From the NCBI GenBank assembly GCA_944384285.1, contig CALWSX010000077.1, forward strand, positions 1 through 31,068: DNA of 31,068 nt, written 5' to 3'. Both the position numbers and the translations under genes were made by a program. The stretch is from an uncultured Lachnospiraceae bacterium (lineage in GTDB: Bacteria; Bacillota; Clostridia; Lachnospirales; Anaerotignaceae). Shown here one piece after another: positions 25,403-30,498 of this stretch (position 1 is its first letter; the number at the start of each line of letters is the position of its first letter). The notes under the pieces are model-generated. The model saw only the letters and a list, made by a program, of their open reading frames with translations, did no database searches and was not told the origin of the DNA.

Positions 25403-25891
25403 TTAGTTTATTTTTGTTTTTATTTCTGAAATATGTTTAATTCTAAGTAAAATACATGCAATTATACTTCCCCCTATTGTACTTACAAGGAAAGGCCATA
25501 TAAATGCAAAAGCACCTACTTCATTTCCCATTACAAATTTAGCTATAGGGAAAGCTAAAAGACCGCCTAAAATTCCGGTTCCAAAAACTTCTCCAAATGC
25601 TGCAAGTATATTTTTATGTGTATATTTATATATAAGACCTGCTAACAAAGCTCCTACCATACTACCAGGAAAAGCGAGCAACGATCCTGTACCAGCAAAG
25701 TTTCTGATAAGAGAAATACAAAATGCATTTGCTACAGCATAATAAGGTCCAAGCAAAACTGCTGATAAGACATTTATAATATGCTGTACAGGAAAACATT
25801 TAGATACACCTACAGGTATAGCTACAATAGGAGATGTTACTACCCCTATAGCTATAAGCATTGCTGAAAAAGTTAATTTTTTTGTCTTCAT
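25403..25891 (-). CDS. thiW: ThiW-type thiamine precursor transporter (ECF S component)
   Basis: Small membrane protein of 162 residues with about five hydrophobic segments. It matches the ThiW family, thought to import the thiazole precursor with the general ECF energising module. Family-like stretches are 'PVGVSKCFPVQHIINVLSAVLLGP' at residues ~25-48 (key residues SKCFP.QH..NV) and 'LIRNFAGTGSLLAFPGSMVGALL' near 61-83 (key RN..GTGS.LAFPGSM.GA). AGGAGGT precedes the ATG. It is the first gene behind the TPP riboswitch, and kinase genes for both thiamine halves follow. Transport substrate is inferred from family and neighbours. Confidence 0.92.
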   Translation of the reverse strand: MKTKKLTFSAMLIAIGVVTSPIVAIPVGVSKCFPVQHIINVLSAVLLGPYYAVANAFCISLIRNFAGTGSLLAFPGSMVGALLAGLIYKYTHKNILAAFGEVFGTGILGGLLAFPIAKFVMGNEVGAFAFIWPFLVSTIGGSIIACILLRIKHISEIKTKIN

Positions 25892-25911
25892 TTTAATTAC
25901 CTCCTAAAAAT

Positions 25912-25944
25912 AAAAAAAAACAGTATTTTTGCATAGTAATACCG
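25912..25944 (-). terminator. Riboswitch expression-platform terminator
   Basis: A hairpin (CGGTATT...AATACTG on the minus strand, 7 pairs with one G-T) is followed directly by nine T. It lies between the TPP aptamer and thiW. TPP binding should favour it and switch the operon off. Confidence 0.75.
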
Positions 25945-25966
25945 TTAAAAAGGAGTTCCCATATAA

Positions 25967-26055
25967 GAGCTTCCTTTCGCCGGCATTATCCGGATCAAGT
26001 GATAGGAGTTTCAAACATAAGTTTTCTCTCAGCCTAAAAAGGCACCCCCAGCTTC
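25967..26055 (-). ncRNA. TPP riboswitch aptamer (THI element)
   Basis: Read on the minus strand, this segment has the conserved core of the TPP riboswitch: GGGGTGCC, GCTGAGA, then CTTGATCCGGATAATGCCGG, CGAAAGGAAGC, closed by a short P1 stem. The spacing of the parts is normal. It precedes thiW-thiD-thiM-thiE, a classic target, with a terminator hairpin in between. Confidence 0.97.
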
Positions 26056-26068
26056 ATTTCACGAAATA

Positions 26069-26097
26069 ATTCTATCATTTTGTATCTTAAAAATCAA
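26069..26097 (-). promoter_or_regulatory. Promoter of the TPP riboswitch and thi operon
   Basis: Minus strand: TTGATT (26092-26097), a 17-bp spacer and TAGAAT (26069-26074). Transcription would begin just before the aptamer. Confidence 0.65.
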
Positions 26098-26127
26098 GTT
26101 TAGTATCAAAATAATTTTATATTATAC

Positions 26128-26158
26128 AAAAAAAGAAGGATAAATATCCTTCTTTTTT
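26128..26158 (-). terminator. Terminator after yaaL-bofA
   Basis: The inverted repeat AAAAAAGAAGGATA / TATCCTTCTTTTTT lies 28 bp past the bofA stop. It is symmetrical and could act on both strands. Confidence 0.85.
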
Positions 26159-26185
26159 AACGTTTTTATATAAAATTTTGAATAG

Positions 26186-26422
26186 CTATCCTATCATAGA
26201 GCTTATTAAAATCAAAGAAGCAAACCCAGGTATTCCTAATACCCCAACAAAAAGTACCGTTAAAAGGTTTACACCTATATAAATTTCTAAAGGCTTTAAA
26301 ATAATATTTGATAATAAAATTGCTGCAATACCAACAGCTCCGTTTATTGAAAATTTAAGTAAATATTTTAAAGGTTTTGCAAGAAGTATAAATGCAAGAG
26401 ATGCAAAACATATTGTAAGCAT
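26186..26422 (-). CDS. bofA: BofA-family sporulation membrane protein
   Basis: Very hydrophobic protein of about 78 residues ending in the BofA signature 'IGVNLLTVLFVGVLGIPGF' (residues ~53-71), preceded by 'KPLKYLLKFSINGAVGI'. BofA inhibits the SpoIVFB protease that activates sigma-K during sporulation. The start is unsettled. The ATG at 26422 has only AAGG 16 bases upstream, while a strong GGAGGGG lies 30 bases further up. The open frame between them adds about ten family-like residues (SLEGNIISF) but offers only ATT or TTA as start codons. It follows yaaL closely, as in Bacillus (yaaL-bofA). Confidence 0.85.
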   Translation of the reverse strand: MLTICFASLAFILLAKPLKYLLKFSINGAVGIAAILLSNIILKPLEIYIGVNLLTVLFVGVLGIPGFASLILISSMIG

Positions 26423-26460
26423 AAAAGATATAATATTGCCTTCTAAAGAAATCCCCTCCT

Positions 26461-26661
26461 TTATTTAAAAGCCTTTAATCTTTTCTCCTTTGCAAGATTT
26501 AAAAAATAGTCATATCTTCTATTAAGATACTCCATTTTATAAATATAACTTTCCATTAATTTTGTATCCGTTACATAATTAAATTCGTTTTGTGTAGCCT
26601 GAATCTCTTTTTTTAATTTTTCAAGCTCATCAAGTATCCTTACTTCCATTTCTCCTATCAT
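26461..26661 (-). CDS. yaaL: YaaL/DUF2508 family protein
   Basis: Small, highly charged, all-helical protein of 66 residues matching YaaL (DUF2508) by its 'ELEKLKKEIQATQNEFNYVTD' N-terminal half (residues 12-32) and 'YIYKMEYLNRRYDYFLNLAKEK' C-terminal half (39-60). YaaL usually lies between recR and bofA. Here bofA follows, but recR is not before it. The function is unknown in Bacillus as well. The first ATG is preceded by AAGGGGTG at good spacing. The internal ATG at codon 5 has a ribosome site too close to it. No clear promoter was found upstream. Confidence 0.85.
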   Translation of the reverse strand: MIGEMEVRILDELEKLKKEIQATQNEFNYVTDTKLMESYIYKMEYLNRRYDYFLNLAKEKRLKAFK

Positions 26662-26743
26662 AACAACACCCCTTTTTTCTTATTATGGCAAAAAAACTTA
26701 TATTTTATTCCAAATAAGAATAAATTTTTATTGCAATATATTA

Positions 26744-26772
26744 TTGAAAAAACATGGTTTTTTTGGTATAAT
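26744..26772 (+). promoter_or_regulatory. Promoter of small Cys protein gene 1
   Basis: TTGAAA (26744-26749), a 17-bp spacer and a perfect TATAAT (26767-26772). Confidence 0.75.
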
Positions 26773-26812
26773 AATTATGTAAAATAAGAGTATTTATCGG
26801 GAGGGTCTGTTT

Positions 26813-26992
26813 ATGAAGCATATAGATATTTGCAATAATCCTAACTGTAGATATAATAAAAATGGAAGATGTACACTTGATAGATTTATTAAAAATTTAA
26901 AACCTGATCATCCTCGCTCAATTGTAAGTCTTAATACCGTTATTTTAAACGATCTTAAGAAAAATGGATCTTGCCCTCGATTTATGGATTGA
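26813..26992 (+). CDS. Small four-cysteine protein, paralogue 1
   Basis: This 59-residue protein is too short for many gene finders. Signature: C7-x4-C12-R-Y-N-x3-G-x-C20-T-L-D, then a helical middle, then G-x-C54-P-R-F-M-D. Three more genes with the same signature follow within 2 kb. The first half and the final 'C-x-x-F' recall DUF1540 (C-x4-C-x-Y-N...C-x-A...C-x-x-F), a small probably metal-binding family of Firmicutes, but the CPRF ending and the long middle differ. Four cysteines suggest a zinc site, which is inference. GGGAGGGT precedes the ATG. It has its own promoter and terminator, so it is a single-gene transcript. This copy is the most basic and most divergent. Confidence 0.85.
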   Translation: MKHIDICNNPNCRYNKNGRCTLDRFIKNLKPDHPRSIVSLNTVILNDLKKNGSCPRFMD

Positions 26993-26998
26993 AATTAT

Positions 26999-27023
26999 GC
27001 CTGTATTTTTACAGGCTTTTTTT
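26999..27023 (+). terminator. Terminator of small Cys protein gene 1
   Basis: Stem GCCTGTA/TACAGGC with a four-T loop, then seven T, begins 6 bp after the stop codon. Confidence 0.9.
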
Positions 27024-27062
27024 ATTAAAATTTAATATTTAACTTTTTATTTTTATCGACTT

Positions 27063-27098
27063 ATTCCTTTATATCATCTAATTCCTTTATATCAACTA
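27063..27098. repeat. Two tandem copies of an 18-bp unit
   Basis: ATTCCTTTATATCATCTA is followed directly by the same unit with one change (T to A at position 15). It lies about 30 bp before the promoter of paralogue 2. Confidence 0.7.
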
Positions 27099-27126
27099 AA
27101 ATTCTTTAAAAAGCATTATTCGTGTG

Positions 27127-27155
27127 TTGATAAAATAAATTAAGTGGTGTATAAT
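27127..27155 (+). promoter_or_regulatory. Promoter of small Cys protein gene 2
   Basis: TTGATA (27127-27132), a 17-bp spacer and a perfect TATAAT (27150-27155). The leader that follows (to 27200) is nearly identical to that of gene 3 and holds AAGTT-8 nt-AACTT at 27157-27174. Confidence 0.78.
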
Positions 27156-27197
27156 AAAGTTTAGTAATTAACTTGATAATATAAGGAGTGATTTTTT

Positions 27198-27368
27198 ATG
27201 AAACATGTAGAAAAATGTGAAAACCATAACTGCCGTTATAACAAAGATGAAGCTTGTTCTCTTGACAGCGTTCTCGAAACTTTCCAGACAATTTCTGACC
27301 AGGGTAGCGATATTAATACAGCTATTCTTTCAGAACTTGAAAAGAGCGGCACTTGCCCACGTTTCTAA
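27198..27368 (+). CDS. Small four-cysteine protein, paralogue 2
   Basis: This 56-residue protein, the shortest copy, has exactly four cysteines: C7, C12 and C20 in 'C-x4-C-R-Y-N...C-S-L-D' and C53 in 'G-T-C-P-R-F', which is the C-terminus. The middle (residues ~21-50) is acidic and predicted helical: 'SVLETFQ' and 'INTAILSELEKSG'. AAGGAGTG is seven bases before the ATG. Promoter, leader and ribosome site closely match those of paralogue 3, indicating a duplication that included the control region. A GC-rich terminator follows. Same unknown function as its neighbours. Confidence 0.87.
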   Translation: MKHVEKCENHNCRYNKDEACSLDSVLETFQTISDQGSDINTAILSELEKSGTCPRF

Positions 27369-27385
27369 TTAACTTATAAAAACCC

Positions 27386-27411
27386 GCCTGCAAATTGCAG
27401 GCGCTTTTTTT
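27386..27411. terminator. Terminator of small Cys protein gene 2
   Basis: Stem GCCTGCAA/TTGCAGGC (27386-27402), then GC and seven T. It reaches the stop codon of the convergent unknown gene. Confidence 0.85.
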
Positions 27412-27688
27412 ATAGTTTTCCCATGTCTTTAAGCATATTTACAGATTCAACAAATCTCTGCTTTTCTTCCCCCTGTAAATTTTCCATTAGAATTTCCATA
27501 ATTGCATTTTTTTCCTGCTCACTAAGAGGTCTACCCCCTGATAATTTATCTTTATACGAAATAATTATATCAAGGGCTTCCATCGGTGTTTTTCCATTTA
27601 TTTTTTTTGAGATTTCAACCATAACACAAAGCTTTTCTTTCTCAATACATTTAAAAGCATCATTATTTAACATTTCATTAATTGTCAA
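27410..27688 (-). CDS. Unknown small helical protein, second gene of an overlapping pair
   Basis: Hydrophilic protein of 92 residues, mostly helical, with no cysteine pattern beyond two isolated cysteines and no motif I recognise. Two short regions look structured: 'KTPMEALDIIISYKDKL' near 34 and 'PLSEQEKNAIMEILMENL' near 54. The start is TTG, chosen because GGGGAG lies seven bases upstream inside the preceding gene. The next ATG is five codons later. It overlaps the upstream gene by 11 bp, so the two are probably made together and may act together. The pair lies antisense-facing between small Cys genes 2 and 3. Confidence 0.7.
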   Translation of the reverse strand: MTINEMLNNDAFKCIEKEKLCVMVEISKKINGKTPMEALDIIISYKDKLSGGRPLSEQEKNAIMEILMENLQGEEKQRFVESVNMLKDMGKL

Positions 27689-28166
27689 TTATATTCTCCC
27701 CATTTCCCATTGTTTTTATAAAATCAGTAAATTTAATCGTTTTAAGTGCTTTTTCAAGCTCGTTTCTCTCATTTTCATCTAATATTGGAAGTATCTTTCT
27801 TAACATTGCTCTTCTTTTTTCTTCTGTAGAATATTTTTCTTCTGCTGCTTTAATGCTTATTTGTGTTCCTGATGCAAGATTATTTATTTCCATAAATTTA
27901 AGAAACATTAAAGCATATTTTCTAAAATTCGCATCTATAAATGGAATTGCTGCATTTATAATCTGCATCTGTTTTGATCTGTACAAAAAATCATCAGATG
28001 CCATTTGTGTAAGCTCATAAGCCTCCTTTTTATTCATTGTCTTATTAAACATTTCCGCAACTTTCATCATTTTATGTAATTGTTGTGAATCTATTTCATT
28101 ATTATTTCCCATCATCTTAGAAAATGTGTTTATCTTTTCTATATTGCGGGATAATTCATCTTCCAT
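27678..28166 (-). CDS. Unknown helical protein, first gene of an overlapping pair
   Basis: Protein of 162 residues, charged and almost wholly helical. It has no membrane segment or signal peptide, and it has a methionine-rich N-terminal half ('KMMGNN', 'LHKMMKVAEMF', 'TMNKKEAYELTQMAS'). A C-terminal segment 'KRRAMLRKILPILDENERNELEKALK' (shown here by its KILPILDENER core, near 125-135) alternates like a helical hairpin. I do not recognise a family. GAGGTGAT precedes the ATG at correct spacing. It overlaps the next gene by 11 bp, giving a two-gene operon. No good promoter could be fixed upstream. Size and composition suggest a cytoplasmic protein. Confidence 0.75.
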   Translation of the reverse strand: MEDELSRNIEKINTFSKMMGNNNEIDSQQLHKMMKVAEMFNKTMNKKEAYELTQMASDDFLYRSKQMQIINAAIPFIDANFRKYALMFLKFMEINNLASGTQISIKAAEEKYSTEEKRRAMLRKILPILDENERNELEKALKTIKFTDFIKTMGNGENIIDN

Positions 28167-28252
28167 AGCATCACCTCAAATTCTTATTACTGATATAAAC
28201 TATGCTTGTTTTCAAAAAGATATTCTAATTTATAAAGATAATCTTGATATTA

Positions 28253-28281
28253 TTGCAAAATTAAAATGTGTAATGTATAAT
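28253..28281 (+). promoter_or_regulatory. Promoter of small Cys protein gene 3
   Basis: TTGCAA (28253-28258), a 17-bp spacer and a perfect TATAAT (28276-28281). The following leader copies that of gene 2, with AAGTT-8 nt-AACTT at 28283-28300 and an identical AAGGAGTG-ATTTTTT-ATG end. Confidence 0.78.
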
Positions 28282-28325
28282 TAAGTTTAACGATTAACTT
28301 GTGATATTTAAAGGAGTGATTTTTT

Positions 28326-28508
28326 ATGAAAAAGGTTGAAAATTGCGATAATACAAAATGCCGCTACTGCAAAAAAGGTAAATGTTCTCTTGATGAAGTA
28401 CTTGAAAATTTCAGAGCTAATGCTGAACAATGTGCAACAGGTGGAGATATTACAACAATGATTCTTTCCGAGCTTGAAAGAGGCGGAGAATGCCCTCGTT
28501 TTATGTAA
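28326..28508 (+). CDS. Small six-cysteine protein, paralogue 3
   Basis: Protein of 60 residues with the family signature (C7, C12, C20 and C56 in 'G-E-C-P-R-F-M') and two extra cysteines: C15, replacing the asparagine of 'CRYN', and C36 in 'EQCATGG'. The result could bind more metal or form extra disulfides, which is inference. The middle, 'DEVLENFRANAEQ' and 'DITTMILSELERGG', is closest to paralogue 2. The ribosome site and leader are also shared with paralogue 2. No strong terminator was found before gene 4, whose promoter begins about 50 bp downstream, so some read-through is possible. Confidence 0.9.
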   Translation: MKKVENCDNTKCRYCKKGKCSLDEVLENFRANAEQCATGGDITTMILSELERGGECPRFM

Positions 28509-28556
28509 AAATTTATTTAGGAAAATTATTATCTTTTAAAAATATTTTTTATTTAC

Positions 28557-28585
28557 TTGATTATTTTTGTAATTCAATATATAAT
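28557..28585 (+). promoter_or_regulatory. Promoter of small Cys protein gene 4
   Basis: TTGATT (28557-28562), a 17-bp spacer and a perfect TATAAT (28580-28585). The leader is unrelated to those of genes 2 and 3. Confidence 0.72.
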
Positions 28586-28636
28586 AAAAGTATAAAAAAT
28601 TAAAAAGTGATTATTTTAATATAGGAGGTTTTACCA

Positions 28637-28831
28637 ATGAACACAATCGATAACTGCGAAACAAAAACATGTCGTTATAATCATGATGGTGCTTGCTCAC
28701 TTGATGCTATTATTGAAAAATTCAAAGTTGCTCCAGGTCAGTGTCCTTCATGTGCAGCTAGCAACCAGAACATTACAAACATTATCTTCAAAGAACTTAA
28801 AGAAGGCGGCAACTGCCCTCGTTTTATGTAA
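28637..28831 (+). CDS. Small six-cysteine protein, paralogue 4
   Basis: Protein of 64 residues, the longest copy. It keeps C7, C12, C20 and the terminal 'G-N-C60-P-R-F-M', and adds a C-P-S-C motif (C36, C39) in a short insertion in the middle. The CxxC could serve metal binding or redox chemistry, and neither is shown. The conserved 'CRYN.DGACSLD' and 'I..I.F.ELKEGG' segments place it firmly with the other three. TAGGAGG precedes the ATG at normal spacing. It has its own promoter and a very strong terminator. It is the last gene before the tRNA. Confidence 0.9.
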   Translation: MNTIDNCETKTCRYNHDGACSLDAIIEKFKVAPGQCPSCAASNQNITNIIFKELKEGGNCPRFM

Positions 28832-28843
28832 TTATTAAAAATC

Positions 28844-28882
28844 AAAAAAAGGAATTTTCTTTAAAAGAAAATTCCTTTTTTT
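28844..28882. terminator. Terminator of small Cys protein gene 4
   Basis: A long hairpin (GGAATTTTCTTT 28851-28862 with AAAGAAAATTCC 28864-28875) is flanked by A7 and T7, so it can work on both strands. Confidence 0.88.
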
Positions 28883-28894
28883 CATATAAAAATT

Positions 28895-28930
28895 AAATGG
28901 TTAAAAGAAAAGACTTTCTTATAACCATTT
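28895..28930 (-). terminator. Long hairpin downstream of tRNA-Leu, possible terminator
   Basis: A 36-nt inverted repeat pairs over 15 bp with a single A-A mismatch (AAATGGTTA outer arm, AAGAAA inner arm) around AGAC. On the minus strand it is followed by AATTTTTAT and lies about 67 nt after the tRNA. Terminator action is inferred, and the T run is imperfect. Confidence 0.5.
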
Positions 28931-28996
28931 ATCCAATACTTTTTTAATATCTTTAGATAATATAAATTATTTTACCTCTTTTTTGTGTAATTATAA

Positions 28997-29079
28997 TGCG
29001 GGTAACAGGACTCGAACCTGCATGAGAAAATCCCATATGGACCTGAACCATACGCGTCTACCAATTTCGCCATACCCGC
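28997..29079 (-). tRNA. tRNA-Leu (anticodon CAG)
   Basis: The 83-nt minus-strand segment folds as a class II tRNA. The acceptor stem is GCGGGTA/TACCCGC with discriminator A, and the D arm is GGCGAAATTGGTAGACGC. The anticodon stem TATGG/CCATA has loop TTCAGGT, giving CAG. A leucine-type variable arm and T arm GCAGGTTCGAGTCCTGT complete it. The CCA end is not encoded. Its anticodon would not read the TAG or TGA in murE. Confidence 0.97.
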
Positions 29080-29093
29080 AGAAAACTATAGAA

Positions 29094-29123
29094 ATTATAA
29101 ATCAAATATTAAATACTTGTCAA
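29094..29123 (-). promoter_or_regulatory. Promoter of tRNA-Leu
   Basis: Minus strand: perfect TTGACA (29118-29123), an 18-bp spacer and perfect TATAAT (29094-29099), about 14 bp before the tRNA. Confidence 0.75.
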
Positions 29124-29141
29124 TTAAATAAATTATATTAA

Positions 29142-29166
29142 GGCTGTTTTAAAAAATAAAACAGCC
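29142..29166 (-). terminator. Hairpin after the CobA/CobO-like gene
   Basis: A perfect 10-bp stem (GGCTGTTTTA 29142-29151 with TAAAACAGCC 29157-29166) starts 8 bp after the stop. The T run after it is weak, so termination may be partial. Confidence 0.55.
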
Positions 29167-29174
29167 CTAAACAT

Positions 29175-29633
29175 TTATTTTATATTTATTTCACTTGAAT
29201 AATCTGATATTTTAAGAATATCTTGATCTGCTTCCTCACTTGTAATATACACATTTATACCATCGCTTCTTTCCAAAAGTTCTTGTATAAACACATCTTT
29301 ATCTATATATCCAAGTTTTATTACATCTAAAATTCCATCAAGAATTAAAACATCACATTCTCCTGTTTCAAGTATTTTTTTTGTAAAACAAAAAGCAACA
29401 TCTGTTTCTGCTTTCTTTTCCACAGAATCAATTCCGCATTTATCAAACTTAAATATTTTAAAATCAGGTTCCATACAATCAAAAACATTTTTTTCATTTG
29501 AAAAAACACTTTTACAAAATTGTATCATAAAAACAACTTTGTTATTTGAAACATAACGGATTCCCTGACCTATACAAAGAAGAGTCTTTCCTTTTCCTTT
29601 TCCATAATAATAATTTATACTTCCGGTTTGCAT
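29175..29633 (-). CDS. CobA/CobO-like P-loop protein (corrinoid adenosyltransferase family), divergent
   Basis: Protein of 152 residues with an N-terminal Walker A 'YYGKGKGKT' (residues ~8-17), 'VFMIQFCKS' near 33 and a Walker-B-like 'CDVLILDGILDVIKLGYI' near 93-110. The layout matches ATP:cob(I)alamin adenosyltransferases of the CobA/CobO family. It is shorter than usual. The second threonine after the P-loop is leucine, and the usual 'ILDE' near Walker B reads ILDG, so activity on corrinoids is uncertain. Four cysteines occur in the middle part. GGGAGTG precedes the ATG, and it has its own promoter. No cobalamin genes are nearby. Confidence 0.7.
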   Translation of the reverse strand: MQTGSINYYYGKGKGKTLLCIGQGIRYVSNNKVVFMIQFCKSVFSNEKNVFDCMEPDFKIFKFDKCGIDSVEKKAETDVAFCFTKKILETGECDVLILDGILDVIKLGYIDKDVFIQELLERSDGINVYITSEEADQDILKISDYSSEINIK

Positions 29634-29706
29634 TATATCACTCCCAAAAGAAAGCTATTTTATCAGATGTACATTTAGTAAATATTTTACTACAACATTC
29701 CTAATA

Positions 29707-29735
29707 ATAATACTAAACAAAAAACAAATTGTCAA
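29707..29735 (-). promoter_or_regulatory. Promoter of the CobA/CobO-like gene
   Basis: Minus strand: perfect TTGACA (29730-29735), a 17-bp spacer and TATTAT (29707-29712). The leader is about 67 nt. Confidence 0.7.
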
Positions 29736-29760
29736 TAATTTCAAAAATTAGCATAATCCT

Positions 29761-30399
29761 TTACTTTTCTGCCGCTCTTTTTAATATTTCAATTTTTGAA
29801 ACAGAGATTTCATAAGCAGTTCTTTCTTCTACTGTTTCATCAGTCTTTTTTTGATAATTTCTACTTTGAAGTCTGCCTTTTATTTTTATATTATCCCCAA
29901 CAGCCAAAGAATTTGCAAATTTTGCATTTCTTCCCCATACAATACAAGGGATATAGTCCGATTTTCCATAAGCTCTGTTTACAGCAACCAAAATATCTGT
30001 AATTTCTCTTCCAAAAGGTGTTGTTCTGAAAAGTGGCATCTTACATAAAAAGCCTATAATTTCTATATCATTTATATTCTTTTTAGAAATATCCTCCATC
30101 ACTTCTATTTCTCTTGCAAAAACAGTAAGGATAAGTTTATTTTTATTACTGTTATAATTATTATAAGTTCTTAGCTGACCTTTTATTCTAAGAAAAAGAC
30201 CTTCTGTAATATCACGAATCTCCATTAATCTGTCTGAAATAGTGATAGGAATATAATCATAATTATCACTTAATCTCTTAACTTTTAGCACAAAATTATA
30301 AAAACCTTCGCCGTAAATCTCATGACTGAATTCACACTCTTTAAACACTACCCCCTCAAGATTGATAATGTTATTTTCAAAGTACGAATTGTTATTCAT
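29761..30399 (-). CDS. Tandem OB-fold single-stranded-DNA-binding-like protein
   Basis: Protein of 212 residues with two SSB-type OB folds. The first is residues ~12-100 ('NLEGVVFKE...FYNFVLKVKRLSDNYDYIPITISD...LRIKGQLRTYNN'). The second is residues ~112-205 ('IEIIGFLCK...FGREITDILVAVNRAYGKSDYIPCIVWGRNAKFA...IKIKGRLQSRNY'). The second unit is the more canonical SSB, with the 'R.A...SDYIPC..WG..A' strand pair. There is no acidic SSB tail, so it is unlikely to be the housekeeping Ssb, and a primosomal or accessory role is possible. GGAGGGG precedes the ATG. The gap up to the protease gene (30400-30498) holds only a weak 6-bp hairpin. Confidence 0.82.
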   Translation of the reverse strand: MNNNSYFENNIINLEGVVFKECEFSHEIYGEGFYNFVLKVKRLSDNYDYIPITISDRLMEIRDITEGLFLRIKGQLRTYNNYNSNKNKLILTVFAREIEVMEDISKKNINDIEIIGFLCKMPLFRTTPFGREITDILVAVNRAYGKSDYIPCIVWGRNAKFANSLAVGDNIKIKGRLQSRNYQKKTDETVEERTAYEISVSKIEILKRAAEK

Positions 30400-30498
30400 A
30401 ATTGTTCCCCTCCATAACTCGCTTTTTCAATAAGACAAATAAACAAAGCAAAATTTTGTATATATAAAAATCTATTCTTCTACTTAACTATTTAGAAG

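Noticed and set aside
26813..28831. RiPP precursor peptides of the SCIFF/ranthipeptide type
   Set aside because: Cysteines do not follow the precursor pattern, there is no leader-core layout, and no radical SAM maturase or transporter lies nearby.
28997..29079. Suppressor tRNA that could read the murE stops
   Set aside because: The anticodon is CAG, which reads the leucine codon CUG and not UAG or UGA.
30477..30498. Terminator after the subtilase gene
   Set aside because: Only a 6-bp stem (CTTCTA/TAGAAG) with a 10-nt loop and no adjacent T run, so it is too weak to call.
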